Assembly: GCF_002163625.1 (NCBI RefSeq)
Contig: NZ_CP020892.1
Span: forward strand, 3,534,001-3,598,000
From: Pseudomonas sp. M30-35
GTDB lineage: Bacteria > Pseudomonadota > Gammaproteobacteria > Pseudomonadales > Pseudomonadaceae
Length of the DNA: 64,000 bases
Reading direction: 5' to 3'
In this document: positions 44,073-55,809 of the stretch, one piece after another
How the letters are laid out: every line of letters begins with the position of its first letter
Position numbering within the stretch: the stretch's first letter is position 1
Made by a program: the position numbers and the translations under genes
Notes under the pieces: model-generated
Seen by the model: the letters and a program-made list of their open reading frames with translations, nothing else
Told to the model about the DNA's origin: nothing
The model's database searches: none

Positions 44073-44264
44073 CGCCTCTTCGCCCAGCAATACTTGGTGT
44101 ATCACTTAACTAACGAATAGTTCAGTGGATATTTAAACAAGCAAAACACCACACTAAATCTCCCTCGCATTAGCAGCTCAGCAATTACAAATAGCCACTA
44201 CTCATTGCCATCAAAGTGCAACTACTGTGCAACCACAGCTAACGATTAATCCTCGCATAAAGTT

Positions 44265-44304
44265 GACGAACGGTATGAACTTACAGAATTTTCCTACACT
44301 CATA
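44265..44304 (+). promoter_or_regulatory. algD promoter: AlgU-type -35/-10 with AlgR box
   Basis: GAACTT (44277-44282), a 17-base spacer and TCATA (44300-44304) match the AlgU/sigma22 (sigmaE-like) consensus. Immediately upstream, GACGAACGGT (44265-44274) is the exact complement of ACCGTTCGTC, the AlgR-binding core. Relative to the expected start near 44310, the box is around -46 to -37, as for the proximal AlgR site RB3 of P. aeruginosa. No clear distal AlgR boxes were found. Confidence 0.8.
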
Positions 44305-44655
44305 TTCGGCGTAACACACTTCTTCGCGTAACTTTCAACGCGAACCAAACTGCCATTAATACTTGAACTAATACTCGAGGTAACGGTTCACCTGAACAAT
44401 GCTAGACAGACAACTAAAAATTAGATGCCTAGTGGCAGTTTGCTCCTAACCACCTCTTTTCAAAGAGTTTTGCAGACCGTAAACGCATAACTCAGAAACT
44501 GAGGAATTAACAGTAGTTGCCTGATAACGCCCGTTATTCGAGCGGGCGCCCATGCGGCTGTAATAAGTAGGCGAAATAACAAATCAGGTAGGGAACAGCA
44601 ACTTAATATTCCCGAAACTTTATTAATTCTGTAATAGATGAATGAGGTAAAGACC
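44305..44655 (+). promoter_or_regulatory. algD leader region
   Basis: About 345 untranslated bases separate the predicted promoter from the algD ATG, close to the long leader of P. aeruginosa algD. The rest of the 623-base gap between yaaA and algD (44033-44264) contains only the palindrome at 44047 and no gene. Confidence 0.6.
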
Positions 44656-45966
44656 ATGCGCATTAGTATTTTTGGTTTAGGTTATGTCGGCGCCGTATGT
44701 GCCGGTTGCTTGTCCGCTCGGGGCCATGAAGTTATTGGCGTTGATATCTCCGCCAACAAAATCGATCTGATCAACAATGGTAAATCGCCTATCGTTGAGC
44801 CGGGTCTTGAAGCACTCCTGCAACAGGGTTTAGCCGCAGGTAAGTTGCGCGGTACGACTGATGTAGCCAGCGCAGTTGCCGACAGCGAAGTTTCATTCAT
44901 TTGTGTCGGTACCCCGAGCAAAAAGAATGGCGATTTAGAGCTGAACTACATCGAAGGCGTCTGCCGCGAGATCGGCATGGCCATGCGCGATAAAAGCGCT
45001 CGCCACACAGTCGTAGTGCGAAGCACAGTCTTGCCAGGCACCGTACGCAACGTGGTGATTCCAATTCTTGAAGACTGTTCTGGCAAGAAAGCTGGCGTTG
45101 ACTTCGGCGTTGCAGTGAACCCGGAGTTTCTGCGTGAAAGCACCGCGATCGCGGATTACGATTTCCCGCCCATGACGGTAATTGGTGAGTCGGATACGAC
45201 CTCTGGCGACCTGCTGGAGAGCATCTACAGCGAGCTGGATGCACCGATCATTCGCAAAACCATCGATACCGCCGAAATGATCAAGTACACCTGCAACGTT
45301 TGGCACGCTGCCAAGGTGACCTTCGCTAACGAGATCGGCAACATCGCCAAAGCGGTCGGCGTCGACGGTCGCGAAGTGATGGACGTTATCTGTCAGGACA
45401 ACAAGCTCAACCTGTCTAAATACTACATGCGCCCAGGCTTTGCGTTTGGCGGCTCATGCTTGCCAAAAGACGTACGCGCCCTGTCCTACCGCGCCACTTC
45501 CCTGGACGTCGAAGCACCGCTAATCAGCTCACTGATGCGCAGCAACGTGGTCCAGGTGCAAAAAGCCTTCGACATCATCTCGCGCTGCAACAAACGCAAA
45601 GTTGCATTGCTCGGTCTGAGCTTCAAGGCCGGCACCGATGACCTGCGTGAAAGCCCTTTGGTTGAACTGGCTGAAATGCTCATCGGCAAAGGTTACGACC
45701 TCAGCATTTTCGACCGTAACGTCGAGTACGCCCGTGTTTACGGGGCGAACAAAGACTACATCGAGTCGAAAATCCCCCACGTTTCCTCGCTGCTCAACAG
45801 CAATTTTGAGCAGGTCGTAGGCGAGGCCGATGTGATTGTGCTGGGCAATGGCGACAAAGACTTTGCACCGTTGGCTGACGAGAAATTCGAAGGCAAACAA
45901 GTCATCGACCTGGTTGGTTTCATGACCACAGCAACCCGCAGCGGCGCCGAAGGCATCTGCTGGTAA
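44656..45966 (+). CDS. algD: AlgD, GDP-mannose 6-dehydrogenase
   Basis: AlgD oxidises GDP-mannose to GDP-mannuronate with two NAD+, the committing step of alginate synthesis. The 436 residues equal the P. aeruginosa length. The Rossmann motif is [20 protein letters not shown] at residues 4-23. The catalytic cysteine is in [20 protein letters not shown] near residue 268, and a second nucleotide-binding domain with [20 protein letters not shown] follows. The frame opens at 44638, but GAGG nine bases before the ATG at 44656 and homology set the start. It is the first gene of the alginate operon, under an AlgU-type promoter with an AlgR site. Confidence 0.96.
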   Translation: MRISIFGLGYVGAVCAGCLSARGHEVIGVDISANKIDLINNGKSPIVEPGLEALLQQGLAAGKLRGTTDVASAVADSEVSFICVGTPSKKNGDLELNYIEGVCREIGMAMRDKSARHTVVVRSTVLPGTVRNVVIPILEDCSGKKAGVDFGVAVNPEFLRESTAIADYDFPPMTVIGESDTTSGDLLESIYSELDAPIIRKTIDTAEMIKYTCNVWHAAKVTFANEIGNIAKAVGVDGREVMDVICQDNKLNLSKYYMRPGFAFGGSCLPKDVRALSYRATSLDVEAPLISSLMRSNVVQVQKAFDIISRCNKRKVALLGLSFKAGTDDLRESPLVELAEMLIGKGYDLSIFDRNVEYARVYGANKDYIESKIPHVSSLLNSNFEQVVGEADVIVLGNGDKDFAPLADEKFEGKQVIDLVGFMTTATRSGAEGICW

Positions 45967-46052
45967 GTCGCGCTTTTAGTCATGAACCCACCCTGGCATG
46001 CGCCATACCGCGCATGTCCAGGGTGAGTCCAGTGGATACGATGGAAACGCAT

Positions 46053-47534
46053 ATGGATAAGCTCAAGACAGGCCTCTTTGAGGCTGCTGGCTGGCTGTTT
46101 TACCTGTCATTACTGATGTTGCTCGCCTTGGCATTGCCGACCAGTACCTTCGACCCTGAATCGAAGCACTATCTGCTGCTGATTGGCGCCGTCGGTATCT
46201 GGCGTTATTCCATGGGTGCCATACATTTTGTACGTGGCTGCCTGTTCCTTTATTTGGTTTACCCCTATTACAAGCGCAAGGTTCGTAAGCTCGGCGCGGC
46301 TGCCGATCCATCACATGTATTTTTGATGGTCACCAGCTTCCGTATCGATGCGCTTACGACTGCGATGGTCTACCGCTCGGTCATTCGCGAGGCCATCGAG
46401 TGCGGTTACCCGACAACCATGGTTTGCTCGATCGTTGAGCTCTCCGATGAGCTGTTGGTGAAAAGCATGTGGGAGAAAATGAATCCTCCCGCCCACGTCA
46501 AACTCAACTTTGTACGTATTCCCGGCACCGGTAAACGCGACGGTTTGGCTTATGGCTTCCGCGCAATTTCTCGACAGCTGCCAGACAACAAAGCAGTGGT
46601 TGCAGTGATTGATGGCGACACCGTGCTGGATGTCGGCGTCGTCCGTAAAACCGTGCCGTGGTTTCAGCTGTTCCCCAATGTGGGCGGCCTGACCACCAAT
46701 GAGTTTTGCGAGGTTCGTGGCAGCTACATCATGAGCGAATGGCACAAGCTGCGCTTCGCTCAACGTCACCTGAACATGTGCTCGATGGCCTTATCAAAAC
46801 GGGTTCTGACCATGACCGGGCGGATGTCGGTATTTCGCGCTCAGGTGGTGACCAATCCTGAATTTATTGCCGATGTCGAAAGTGATCACCTGGAACACTG
46901 GCGCCTGGGTCGTTTTCAGTTTCTAACCGGTGATGACAAGTCCAGCTGGTTCAGTTTGATGCGCCTCGGCTACGACACGTTTTACGTGCCCGATGCAGCA
47001 ATCAATACCGTGGAGCACCCACCGGAAAAGAGCTTCATCAAAGCCAGCCGCAAGCTGATGTTCCGCTGGTACGGCAACAACCTACGACAAAACTCACGCG
47101 CGTTGCGTCTGGGTATCAAACGCCTTGGCGGCTTCACTAGCGTGGTCTTGTTCGACCAGCGGGTATCGATGTGGACGAGCTTGCTCGGGTTGGCCGTCGC
47201 AGTGATTGCCAGTATCAAGTACAGCCCATCATTCATCGTCATTTACCTGCTGTGGATCGGTCTTACACGCCTGATATTGACGCTACTGCTCAGCCTCAGT
47301 GGCCACCGTATCGGCCCTGCTTATCCAGCGATTCTTTATTACAACCAGATCGTCGGCGCGATGGTGAAGATCTACGTGTTCTTCCGTCTAGACCAGCAAT
47401 CCTGGACCCGTCAGCCAACCAAGCTCAACCGAGACCTTGCCAGCTTTTCGCGCTTGTTCAACAGCTGGTCTTCGCGAGCCATGACTTTTACTGCCACCAG
47501 CGTATTCATCGCCGCGCTTCTTGCGTTGGTGTGA
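46053..47534 (+). CDS. alg8: Alg8, alginate polymerase (glycosyltransferase)
   Basis: Alg8 is the membrane glycosyltransferase of family GT2 that polymerises GDP-mannuronate. The 493-residue protein has TM helices near residues 12-60, a cytosolic catalytic domain with [31 protein letters not shown] (DxD) and [10 protein letters not shown], and further TM helices near residues 385-450. The [17 protein letters not shown] segment is equivalent to the QxxRW motif. Start codons at 46014, 46041 and 46053 are possible; 46053 gives a protein one residue shorter than P. aeruginosa Alg8. Polymerisation requires Alg44 bound to cyclic di-GMP. Confidence 0.94.
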   Translation: MDKLKTGLFEAAGWLFYLSLLMLLALALPTSTFDPESKHYLLLIGAVGIWRYSMGAIHFVRGCLFLYLVYPYYKRKVRKLGAAADPSHVFLMVTSFRIDALTTAMVYRSVIREAIECGYPTTMVCSIVELSDELLVKSMWEKMNPPAHVKLNFVRIPGTGKRDGLAYGFRAISRQLPDNKAVVAVIDGDTVLDVGVVRKTVPWFQLFPNVGGLTTNEFCEVRGSYIMSEWHKLRFAQRHLNMCSMALSKRVLTMTGRMSVFRAQVVTNPEFIADVESDHLEHWRLGRFQFLTGDDKSSWFSLMRLGYDTFYVPDAAINTVEHPPEKSFIKASRKLMFRWYGNNLRQNSRALRLGIKRLGGFTSVVLFDQRVSMWTSLLGLAVAVIASIKYSPSFIVIYLLWIGLTRLILTLLLSLSGHRIGPAYPAILYYNQIVGAMVKIYVFFRLDQQSWTRQPTKLNRDLASFSRLFNSWSSRAMTFTATSVFIAALLALV

Positions 47535-47560
47535 TCAGAACTGAATAGGAAACCTAACCC

Positions 47561-48730
47561 ATGAACACAGCCGTCAACGTTAACGTGGTCCATGAATCGG
47601 AAGCTCAACGCCAGCATGCCCGGGTCAAAATCCCAGCAACCTTGCGCTATATCAACAAAGCACGCGAACAGCTTGAGGTGCGCGTGCTCGATATGTCGGC
47701 CGGTGGTTTCAGCTTTTCCAGTGAAAAAAACCAGGCCAATGCCAATGTCGGTGACTTTCACAAAGCACGGATGCAGTTCCAGCTGGACAGCCTCAACCTG
47801 AGCCTCGATATCGAGTTTCAGGTGTGCTCGACCGACCCGATCAACAATCGTGTGGGTTGCCAGTTCCACAACCTCAAACCTCGCGAAATCGCCACCTTGC
47901 GTTACCTGATCAGCGCGCACCTGAGCGGTGAAATTGTCTCGACTGGCGACCTGCTAAACACCCTGCAACGTGAGAACTTCACCAAGCCGCGCAAGCAAGG
48001 TAATGGCGGTGGCATGAGTGTGTTCGGTCGAATTAAAGCGGTGACATTCAGCGTCGCCATCTTCGCGGTGGGTGTGGCCGCCTTTGGCTACATTTTCAAA
48101 TCCATTTATGGCCTGTACTTCGTCACCCACGCCTCTTCCGGCATGGTCAACGTACCCAGCTTGAACATCACCATGCCACGTGAAGGCACGGTGCAAAGCC
48201 TGGTCGGTGCCGACGGCATTATCAACAAAGGCGCGCCTGTTGCGACGTTCTCCGCGAGCATGCTGGAAATGCTCAAAGGTCAACTAAGCGATGAACAACT
48301 CACGCCGAGCAACATCGAGCAACTGTTCAGCACGCAAATGAAAGGCACCTTGACCAGCCCATGCAACTGCAAGATCGCCCGCCAGTTGGTCGCCGACGGC
48401 CAGTTCGCCAGCAAAGGCCAAGTAATTTTCGAAATGGTCCCGCAGGACAGCAAAGCCACAGTATTGGCCAGCTTCCCTTACCGAAAATTTGCTGAGGCTC
48501 GCCCTGGCACGCGAATCAAGTTCTGGGTCGCCGGCGAAGACCAGCCACGCAGCGGCAAGATCCTCAGCACCAACCTGCACGATGGTGGCTTGTCATCCGA
48601 TATCCGCGCCACGATCGAGCCGGATAGCACCTTGCCAAGCACCCTGGCTGGCCAGCCTGTTGAAGTCGAAATTGATCGCGGCCCATCGCTCGATTGGTTG
48701 ATCAATAAAGCAACAGCAGCTGGCTACTAA
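47561..48730 (+). CDS. alg44: Alg44, cyclic di-GMP-binding alginate copolymerase
   Basis: Alg44 activates Alg8 when it binds cyclic di-GMP. The 389-residue length matches P. aeruginosa. The N-terminal PilZ domain has RQHARVKIPATLRY with arginines 17 and 21 (RxxxR) and DMSAGGFSF with Asp44 (DxSxxG), so ligand binding should be intact. One transmembrane helix lies near residues 162-185 (VTFSVAIFAVGVAAFGYIF). The C-terminal periplasmic part resembles membrane-fusion proteins (HlyD-like) and may contact AlgK/AlgX. It lies between alg8 and algK. Confidence 0.95.
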   Translation: MNTAVNVNVVHESEAQRQHARVKIPATLRYINKAREQLEVRVLDMSAGGFSFSSEKNQANANVGDFHKARMQFQLDSLNLSLDIEFQVCSTDPINNRVGCQFHNLKPREIATLRYLISAHLSGEIVSTGDLLNTLQRENFTKPRKQGNGGGMSVFGRIKAVTFSVAIFAVGVAAFGYIFKSIYGLYFVTHASSGMVNVPSLNITMPREGTVQSLVGADGIINKGAPVATFSASMLEMLKGQLSDEQLTPSNIEQLFSTQMKGTLTSPCNCKIARQLVADGQFASKGQVIFEMVPQDSKATVLASFPYRKFAEARPGTRIKFWVAGEDQPRSGKILSTNLHDGGLSSDIRATIEPDSTLPSTLAGQPVEVEIDRGPSLDWLINKATAAGY

Positions 48731-48743
48731 GGAGGGCTCACAC

Positions 48744-50114
48744 GTGGCTACTGCTCATCCTCAACTACTTATGCTCGCAGCCGCCGTCACCCTGGCCGGT
48801 TGCGCAGGCTTGCCAGACCAACGTCTGGCCAGCGAAGCGCTGAAGCGTGGAGATACCGCCACGGCTGAACGCAACTTCCAGCAACTGGCTGAGCTGGGTT
48901 ATGTCAACGCACAGGTGGGTCTGGCGGATATGAAAGTCGCCAGCGGCACTGAGGAAGACCTCAAGGAAGCAGAACGTACTTACCGCTTGGCAATGGATCA
49001 GTCTCCCCGCGCCAAAGGCCGTCTTGGACGGTTACTAGCGCGCAAGCCAGACAGCAGCCATGCCGAACGCAAGGAAGCTGCGGCATTGCTCAATGAAGCA
49101 TTTAGCGCCGGCGAACCCAACAGTTTGCTGCCGCTGACGATGCTCTATCTGCAATACCCACAGGACTTTCCCGCTATGAACGTGCAACAGCAAATTTCTA
49201 GCTGGCGCCAACAGGGTCTTCAACAGGCCGAGCTGGCGCAAATTCTGTATTACCGCACTCAGGGCACCTACGACCAGCACCTGACTGAGATCGAAGACAT
49301 CTGCCAAAAGCTGATCAGCGAATCCGACGCTTGTTATGTAGAGCTGGCCACCGTGTACCAAATACAAGGCAACAGCGAGCAGCAAGAGGCGCTGATCGCC
49401 AGCATGATGAACCAATACCACAGCCGTGCATTGCCGCCGCGCCGGGTTGAAGCCGTCGCCCAGGTACTCGCCGACGCTGAGTTAGGCAAGCCTAACGAAA
49501 CGCAGGCCAAAGAGTTGCTTGAAGCCATCGCACCCGTTTACCCAGCCGCCTGGGTAAGCCTTGCGCGACTGCTTTACGACTACCCAACGTTAGGCGACAG
49601 CGAAACCATGATGACTTACCTCGATAACGGTCGAGAGGCATCGTTGCCACGTGCAGAGCTGTTGCTTGGACGCCTGTATTACGAAGGCAAGATGGTCCCT
49701 CAGGACCCGAAAAAAGCCGAAGAGCACTTGCGCAAAGCCGCTCCAAGTGAACCAACAGCCAATTACCTGCTTGGGCAGATCTATCTGCGCGGCTACTTGG
49801 GTGATATCTATCCGCAACAAGCCCTTGATCACTTGTTAAGTGCTGCGCGCAGCGGCCAGATCAATGCCGATTACGCCTTGGCGCAAATGTATTCGCAGGG
49901 TAAGGGGATCATTCCCAACCTCAGCAATGCCTATGTCTTCAGTCAGTTGGCTTTGCCGAAGGATACTCAGGCAAGCACTGACCTGGCCAACGAAGTTGCG
50001 CAAAAACTGACGCCCGCTCAACGCAGTGAAGCCGAGCAAAAGCTCCGCGAAGAACGCGAATTGCGTGGCACTGCTTTGCAAAACCAAACTCAGTTACAGG
50101 CACAGCTTCAATGA
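48744..50114 (+). CDS. algK: AlgK, TPR/Sel1 outer-membrane lipoprotein
   Basis: AlgK is the periplasmic scaffold lipoprotein that places AlgE in the outer membrane and links it to AlgX. The 456-residue precursor uses a GTG start, supported by AAGGAGGG seven bases upstream. Its signal ends in LAGC (cysteine near residue 20), so it is lipidated. The mature protein is formed of Sel1/TPR-like repeats, e.g. [20 protein letters not shown], and [20 protein letters not shown] near the end. The stop overlaps the algE start by four bases (ATGA). Confidence 0.93.
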   Translation: MATAHPQLLMLAAAVTLAGCAGLPDQRLASEALKRGDTATAERNFQQLAELGYVNAQVGLADMKVASGTEEDLKEAERTYRLAMDQSPRAKGRLGRLLARKPDSSHAERKEAAALLNEAFSAGEPNSLLPLTMLYLQYPQDFPAMNVQQQISSWRQQGLQQAELAQILYYRTQGTYDQHLTEIEDICQKLISESDACYVELATVYQIQGNSEQQEALIASMMNQYHSRALPPRRVEAVAQVLADAELGKPNETQAKELLEAIAPVYPAAWVSLARLLYDYPTLGDSETMMTYLDNGREASLPRAELLLGRLYYEGKMVPQDPKKAEEHLRKAAPSEPTANYLLGQIYLRGYLGDIYPQQALDHLLSAARSGQINADYALAQMYSQGKGIIPNLSNAYVFSQLALPKDTQASTDLANEVAQKLTPAQRSEAEQKLREERELRGTALQNQTQLQAQLQ

Positions 50115-51583
50115 ATAAGAAACCCTCGATAAAACTCAACACCATCGCCTCAAGCCTGGGTTTGGGCCTGACGTTGCTAACCAGCGCCAGCGCACTTGCA
50201 GCGAATGACCCGAGCCAGAACTTCGGTCTCAACGTCAAGATAACCGCACAATCGGAAGATGACCGCGACCTTGGCACCCGCAGTGGCGGCGACGTCAACG
50301 GTATCGGTCTCGACGTGCGCCCATGGCTGTATGGCGAGCGCGGCGCTTGGAGTGCGTTTGCGATGGGGCAGGCGGTTACCGCCACCGACATCATCGAAAC
50401 CGACACCCTGCAAAGCAACTCGGACGACAGCGACAGCAGCAGCGCAAATAGCAATGACGGTCGTGAGCCAGACAAAAGTTATCTGGCCATGCGCGAGTTC
50501 TGGGTGGATTACTCAGGCTTGACCGCCTACCCCGGCGAACACCTGCGCCTCGGTCGCCAGCGTGTACGCAGCGATGAGGGCACCTGGTGGGATACCAATA
50601 TCGAGGCGCTGAACTGGGAGCTCGACACCACCCTGTTACGCGCCAACGTCGGCATGGCTGAGCGCTTCTCCGACTACCGCACCGACCTTGATGACCTGGC
50701 CCCGGAAGACGAAGACCGCCAGCATTACTTCGGCGGTGTTTCGGCACAATGGAAGCCCGGCCACTGGGTTGGCCTCAAGGCGCACCACAGCCGCGACAGT
50801 GGCAACCTGCCAAATGCCGGTGAAGAAGTTGATGAGCTGAGCAAACGCTACACCGGTGACCTGACTTGGCTGGGCATCAGCGCCGATGGTGATTTTTACA
50901 ACCGTCGCTCGACCCAACCACTCAATTACTGGGCGCAAGCCACGTGGCTGAGCGGTGATATCAATGAGTTGGAGCAAGCCAATGTCGGCGACCAAAAGCT
51001 CGCCAATGGCTCACGTAGCGTTGATGTAAATGCCTGGGCGATGGACCTTGGTCTGCGCTGGAACATCGACCAAAACTGGAAAGTCGGTGGCGCATACGCT
51101 CGCGGCAGTGGCGGCGGCGATGACGACAGCTCAGAGCAGTTCCGCCAAACCGGTCTGGAAAGCAACCGCTCCAACTTCACCGGCACCAACGCCCGCCTAC
51201 ACCGCTTTGGTGAGGCCTTCCGCGGTGAGCTGAGCAATCTACAGGCAGCAACCTTATTCGGCTCATGGCAGTTGCAAGACCAATACGACGCCAGCTTGGT
51301 TTACCACAAGTTCTGGCGGGTTGATGACAAACAAGACATTGGTGACAGCGGAATTATCGCCAATCTCGAAAGCGGCGAAAAAGACGTTGGCCAAGAGCTA
51401 GATCTGGTCGTCACACGTTATTTCAAACAGGGTTTGTTGCCCGCTGCATTGGCCGAACAAGTTGATGAGGGCGCCGCACTGGTGCGTTTTCGTGGCGGTG
51501 TATTCATGCCTGGCGATGCCTATGCAAAAGGCACCGACTCAGTCATGCACCGCGCTTTTGTCGACGTTATCTGGCGCTTCTGA
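50111..51583 (+). CDS. algE: AlgE, outer-membrane alginate export porin
   Basis: AlgE is the 18-stranded outer-membrane barrel through which alginate leaves the cell. The 490-residue precursor matches the P. aeruginosa length. It has a signal peptide ([20 protein letters not shown], residues 14-33) and alternating amphipathic strands ending in an aromatic residue (VDVIWRF), the usual C-terminal assembly signal. Barrel segments such as [20 protein letters not shown] and GRQRVR are characteristic. The start overlaps algK by four bases. An acidic/serine low-complexity loop ([15 protein letters not shown]) lies near residue 100. Confidence 0.94.
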   Translation: MNKKPSIKLNTIASSLGLGLTLLTSASALAANDPSQNFGLNVKITAQSEDDRDLGTRSGGDVNGIGLDVRPWLYGERGAWSAFAMGQAVTATDIIETDTLQSNSDDSDSSSANSNDGREPDKSYLAMREFWVDYSGLTAYPGEHLRLGRQRVRSDEGTWWDTNIEALNWELDTTLLRANVGMAERFSDYRTDLDDLAPEDEDRQHYFGGVSAQWKPGHWVGLKAHHSRDSGNLPNAGEEVDELSKRYTGDLTWLGISADGDFYNRRSTQPLNYWAQATWLSGDINELEQANVGDQKLANGSRSVDVNAWAMDLGLRWNIDQNWKVGGAYARGSGGGDDDSSEQFRQTGLESNRSNFTGTNARLHRFGEAFRGELSNLQAATLFGSWQLQDQYDASLVYHKFWRVDDKQDIGDSGIIANLESGEKDVGQELDLVVTRYFKQGLLPAALAEQVDEGAALVRFRGGVFMPGDAYAKGTDSVMHRAFVDVIWRF

Positions 51584-51592
51584 GGACTGCTC

Positions 51593-53203
51593 ATGTACCC
51601 ACAACCTGACAAACTCAGGACCACCGCGGGGATCAACGTGCTGCTCTTGAGCACCTTGCTCCTTAGCGCCCCGTTGGCCTTGGCGGTGGACACCCAACCT
51701 ACTCTGGACACCGCCGCGGTAAACGCGTCTGGCTCGGCAAAGGTGCTTAACGAGACCAACAACTACACCGTGACCAGTGCCCCGATTGCGCCTTTGCATC
51801 TGGATAAGCCGCAGTTGCCTGATCTCTCGGGCTACACCGCCGAGGCGGTCGCTGCCAAGGTCAAGCACACCCCGGGCGGCAAGGTTGTGGTACGGCGCAT
51901 GCTCCAACAAGTTGAGCTGCAGGACTTTATTGGGGGTGATGAGCGGCTGCGCGAATGGGTAAAGCGCCAACAAGGCATGCCTCTGGCCATCTTTATTGAA
52001 GGGGGTTATGTCACTCCAGAAGAAATTGCCAAAGCGCTACCGGATAGCCAGTTTGCCGAGACATCGCCAGGCGTCTACCTGGCCCGTTTGCCGATAGTTG
52101 TGGCCCAGGGAGCAACGCTGCAAGTTGGCAAAGACACCAAAGATCTGCGCCTGTCACAAGAGCGCGGTTCATTTATGGTCAATGACGGCATGCTGTTCAT
52201 TACCGACTCCAAGCTTACCGCCTGGCGTGAGGCTGATAACGGGCCTGCGACCTTCCGTACTGCAAACGAATTTCGCCCGTTCCTCGTGTCCTGGGGCGGC
52301 AGTGAGTTGTATATCTCCAACAGCGAGATAACCAGCCTCGGCTACAACCAGAGCAAGTCTTACGGCGTCAGTATCACCCAGTACTCACCCGGTGTTGATA
52401 AGCGTCTCAAGCGCCCTCGCCCGACGGGCTGGCTGATCGACTCGACCTTTGTCGATCACTGGTACGGCTTTTACTGCTACGAAGCCGACGACATCGTGAT
52501 CAAGGGCAACACCTACCGCGACAACATAGTCTACGGCATCGACCCGCACGACCGCTCGCGTCGCTTGATCATTGCTGAAAACACCGTCCACGGCACCAAG
52601 AAGAAACACGGGATCATTATTTCCCGTGAGGTTGATGACAGCTGGATCATCAACAACAAAAGCTACGACAACAAGCTTTCCGGCATCGTTATCGACCGTA
52701 ACAGCATCAACAACCTGATTGCCTACAACGAGGTTTATCAGAACCAGTCAGACGGCATCACCCTGTACGAAAGCAGCCACAACCTGCTGTGGGGCAACAA
52801 GGTTTTGAACAACGCCCGCCACGGTATTCGGGTGCGTAATAGCGTCAACATTCGCCTTTACGAAAACCTTTCTGCGGGCAACAACCTGACTGGCCTTTAC
52901 GGCCACATCAAAGACTTATCCGACACCGACCGCAACATCGACCTCGACCCCTTCGACACCAAAGTGTCGATGATTGTGGTCGGCGGCACACTGGCGGCAA
53001 ACGGTTCGGGACCGCTGTCTATCGACTCTCCACTGAGCCTTGAGCTGTATCGCGTGAACATGATCGCGCCAACCAAAAGTACCGGTATCAGTTTCTCGGG
53101 TGTACTCGGCAAACGCCAAGAAGAGATTCTCGATCTCTTGGTACGCCGCAAGTTGGCGGTGCTTATCGACCCAGTCGAAAGCCAGGCAGAACTGAAGAAT
53201 TGA
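51593..53203 (+). CDS. algG: AlgG, periplasmic mannuronan C5-epimerase
   Basis: AlgG converts some D-mannuronate residues to L-guluronate in the nascent polymer. The 536-residue precursor has an N-terminal signal (NVLLLSTLLLSAPLALAVDT, residues 15-34). A right-handed beta-helix of repeated short segments follows, such as LIAYNEVYQNQSDGITLYES. The catalytic DPHDR motif lies at residues 317-321 (VYGIDPHDRSRRL). It also shields the polymer from AlgL. The stop overlaps a possible TTG of algX, but the true algX start is 12 bases later. Confidence 0.95.
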   Translation: MYPQPDKLRTTAGINVLLLSTLLLSAPLALAVDTQPTLDTAAVNASGSAKVLNETNNYTVTSAPIAPLHLDKPQLPDLSGYTAEAVAAKVKHTPGGKVVVRRMLQQVELQDFIGGDERLREWVKRQQGMPLAIFIEGGYVTPEEIAKALPDSQFAETSPGVYLARLPIVVAQGATLQVGKDTKDLRLSQERGSFMVNDGMLFITDSKLTAWREADNGPATFRTANEFRPFLVSWGGSELYISNSEITSLGYNQSKSYGVSITQYSPGVDKRLKRPRPTGWLIDSTFVDHWYGFYCYEADDIVIKGNTYRDNIVYGIDPHDRSRRLIIAENTVHGTKKKHGIIISREVDDSWIINNKSYDNKLSGIVIDRNSINNLIAYNEVYQNQSDGITLYESSHNLLWGNKVLNNARHGIRVRNSVNIRLYENLSAGNNLTGLYGHIKDLSDTDRNIDLDPFDTKVSMIVVGGTLAANGSGPLSIDSPLSLELYRVNMIAPTKSTGISFSGVLGKRQEEILDLLVRRKLAVLIDPVESQAELKN

Positions 53204-53214
53204 GGGCTAACAAC

Positions 53215-54639
53215 GTGAGTAAGAAGATTTTTAAACTGCGCCAACTTGCTGTAGCCAGTGTCTTGCTCGGCACTGCCAGCACAGCCTTGGCTGCACCGAG
53301 CTACAGCGTGCAGCGTGTCGGCCCATTGTGCCCGGCCGCGCAAAACCCGGCGAACTACAACACCAAGTACCTAAGCTTTTTTACTGCACTGGTTCAGGGT
53401 AAAGGCGACTGGCTGTTTCGTAGCCGCAATGACCTGCGTACCGACTTCGGCACCACGCCGCATGGTTACCAGCAGTTCAAACGTCTGCGTGATGCGTTAA
53501 AGCGCAAAGGCGTCGAGCTGATGATTGTCTATCAGCCAACCCGAGGCCTGGTCAATCGTGAACAACTGACTGATGCCGAGAAGTCGCGCTTCAACTACAC
53601 GCTGGCGAAAAAGAACTATCAGCAAGCGGTTGCAGACCTGCGCAAAACCGGCATCTGGGTGACTGATCTTTCGCCGTTGTTTGATGAGCAAGACGTAAAG
53701 ACTCCCTACTACTTTGAGGCAGACCACCACTGGACGCCTGCTGGCGCTTCACGCACCGCTAAATTGGTTGCACAAACCCTTAAACAAATGCCCGGCTTTG
53801 CTGATATTCCGAAGAAGGAGTTCGAAAGCACGGTGGTTGGTTTGTTGCCCAAGGCAGGCACCTTGCACAAAACCGCAGCCGAATTCTGCGGTGTCAGCTA
53901 CGCCACTCAATATGTGCCTCGCTATGAAACCGAGCCGGTTGGCGATGCCGACGGCGACAGCTTGTTTGGTGATGAGTCAGTCCCGCAAATCACTATTGTC
54001 GGCACCAGTAACAGCGGTCCGGCGTACAACTTTCCAGGTTTCTTGCAGCAGTACAGCAGTGCTGAAGTGTTGAACATGGCCGTCAGTGGCGGCGGGTTCG
54101 ACAGCGCACTGTTGCAATACATGAGCAGCGAAGAGTTCCACACCAATCCGCCAAAGATTCTGATCTGGGAATTCGCCACCCATTACGACCTCGCGCAAGA
54201 CAGCTTCTATCGTCAGGCTCTGCCAATGGTGGACAACGGCTGCGAAGGTCGCCCAGCGGTAATGCACAACAAAATCAAGATGCGGCCCGGCAACAATAAG
54301 ATCCTGGTCAATGGTGAAAACACACCGTTGCGCGACATGCCCGGCGGTGACTATCAGGTTGACCTGACGTTTAGCGACCCCAGCGTGCACGAGTCAAAAG
54401 CCACGTTGTGGTACCTCAACGGTCGCCGTGAAAAATTCAAAATTGAGCAAAGCGATCGCGTCGACACCGGCGGACGCTATGCCTTTGAACTGAGAAACGA
54501 CCCTGACTGGCGTGATCTCAACCTGCTCGCCCTTGAAATCCAAAGCCCAGAAGAAATGCCCGCGGGCCTCAGCGTCGAAGCGACGTTGTGCAAGCGGCCG
54601 TCCAGTTCTGGCAAAAACCTCACAGCGCGAGCTGACTGA
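53215..54639 (+). CDS. algX: AlgX, alginate O-acetyltransferase and scaffold protein
   Basis: AlgX binds alginate and transfers acetyl groups to mannuronate. The 474 residues match P. aeruginosa. The signal peptide ends ASTALAA near residue 27. The SGNH-type catalytic set is intact: Asp170 and His172 in [12 protein letters not shown], and Ser265 in [13 protein letters not shown], each four residues earlier than in P. aeruginosa numbering. A C-terminal carbohydrate-binding domain follows, from about residue 345. The start is GTG at 53215 after GAGGG; the frame also has a TTG at 53200. It works with AlgI, AlgJ and AlgF. Confidence 0.94.
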   Translation: MSKKIFKLRQLAVASVLLGTASTALAAPSYSVQRVGPLCPAAQNPANYNTKYLSFFTALVQGKGDWLFRSRNDLRTDFGTTPHGYQQFKRLRDALKRKGVELMIVYQPTRGLVNREQLTDAEKSRFNYTLAKKNYQQAVADLRKTGIWVTDLSPLFDEQDVKTPYYFEADHHWTPAGASRTAKLVAQTLKQMPGFADIPKKEFESTVVGLLPKAGTLHKTAAEFCGVSYATQYVPRYETEPVGDADGDSLFGDESVPQITIVGTSNSGPAYNFPGFLQQYSSAEVLNMAVSGGGFDSALLQYMSSEEFHTNPPKILIWEFATHYDLAQDSFYRQALPMVDNGCEGRPAVMHNKIKMRPGNNKILVNGENTPLRDMPGGDYQVDLTFSDPSVHESKATLWYLNGRREKFKIEQSDRVDTGGRYAFELRNDPDWRDLNLLALEIQSPEEMPAGLSVEATLCKRPSSSGKNLTARAD

Positions 54640-54653
54640 GGATGGAGTCAACT

Positions 54654-55769
54654 ATGCAAGCGAAAAAATGGCTACTAACCCCCTGTCTTCTGGCCAGCGC
54701 TATGTTCGCGCAAGCCAGCAGTGCAAGTGATCTAGTGCCTCCTGCGGGCTATTACGCTGCTGTGCACAGCACGGCGAAAAAATCGCAGTCCTGTGACCCC
54801 GCGCCTGCGCCCTATACCGGGAGCCTGGTGTTTCGCAGCAAGTATGAAGGTTCCGACAAGGCTCGTTCGACGCTGAACACAAAAGCCGAGAAAGCCTTTC
54901 GCGACAGCACTGCAGACATCACCACCATGGAACGCGGCAGCAACCGTTACGTCATGCGCTATATGCGCAACGGCGATCCCAAGCAGCTCGAATGCGCGCT
55001 GCAATGGATGGATAGCTGGGCCAAGGCGGGCGCCCTGCTCAGCCCTGATTACAACCACACCGGTAAATCAATGCGCAAATGGGCCTTGGGCAGCATGTCT
55101 TCAGCCTACTTGCGCTTGAAGTTCTCCGAGAGCCAACCGCTCAAGGCCTATCCACAGCAGGCGCAAGAAATCGAGCAGTGGTTCATCAAACTCGCTGAGA
55201 TGACCGTGCACGACTGGAGCGATCTGCCACAGCGCAAGATCAACAACCACAGCTATTGGGCAGCCTGGTCGGTGATGGCGACGGCGGTTGCGACCAATCA
55301 TCGCGACTTGTTCGATTGGTCGATCAAGCAGTTTCAAGTTGCCGCCAATCAAGTTGATGCCGACGGCTATCTGCCCAACGAGCTGAAACGCGAACAACGC
55401 GCATTGGCATACCACAACTACAGCCTGCCGCCACTGGCCATGATCGCTGCATTTGCCGAAGCCAATGGCGTTGACCTTCGCCCGGAGAATCAACAGGCAC
55501 TGAAACGTCTAGCCGAGCGCGTTATGGATGGCGTGTCTGACCCGGATGAGTTCAAAGCCAAGACCGGCGACAAGCAAGACATGACCGACCTCAAGAAGCG
55601 CGCCAAATTCTCCTGGCTCGCCCCCTATTGCACGCTTTACAGCTGCACGGCGGACTTCAAGAAAGGTATTGAAAAATACGGCCCGTTTAAAACATTCCGC
55701 TTAGGCGGCGATGTCAGCAGTGTGTTCACCCCTAAAGACCTCAAGAACACCACACATCAGGGCGGCTGA
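54654..55769 (+). CDS. algL: AlgL, alginate lyase
   Basis: AlgL cleaves alginate by beta-elimination and clears polymer trapped in the periplasm. The 371-residue precursor begins with a signal peptide ([20 protein letters not shown]). The catalytic motif NNHSYW is at residues 197-202 with His199, and the tyrosine region is AYHNYSLPP near residue 257, both within an (alpha/alpha) barrel. GGAG six bases before the ATG at 54654 favours this start over the ATG at 54642. It follows algX closely, and a hairpin lies between algL and algI. Confidence 0.94.
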   Translation: MQAKKWLLTPCLLASAMFAQASSASDLVPPAGYYAAVHSTAKKSQSCDPAPAPYTGSLVFRSKYEGSDKARSTLNTKAEKAFRDSTADITTMERGSNRYVMRYMRNGDPKQLECALQWMDSWAKAGALLSPDYNHTGKSMRKWALGSMSSAYLRLKFSESQPLKAYPQQAQEIEQWFIKLAEMTVHDWSDLPQRKINNHSYWAAWSVMATAVATNHRDLFDWSIKQFQVAANQVDADGYLPNELKREQRALAYHNYSLPPLAMIAAFAEANGVDLRPENQQALKRLAERVMDGVSDPDEFKAKTGDKQDMTDLKKRAKFSWLAPYCTLYSCTADFKKGIEKYGPFKTFRLGGDVSSVFTPKDLKNTTHQGG

Positions 55770-55788
55770 ACAACGCTTTAAAGACACC

Positions 55789-55809
55789 CCCGCCAAGCAG
55801 TTTGGCGGG
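55789..55809 (+). promoter_or_regulatory. Hairpin within the alginate operon between algL and algI
   Basis: CCCGCCAA, a short loop and TTGGCGGG form an 8-bp stem 20 bases after the algL stop, with no T-tract. It is the largest gap between early genes of the operon and could reduce or stabilise transcript of algIJFA. Confidence 0.5.
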
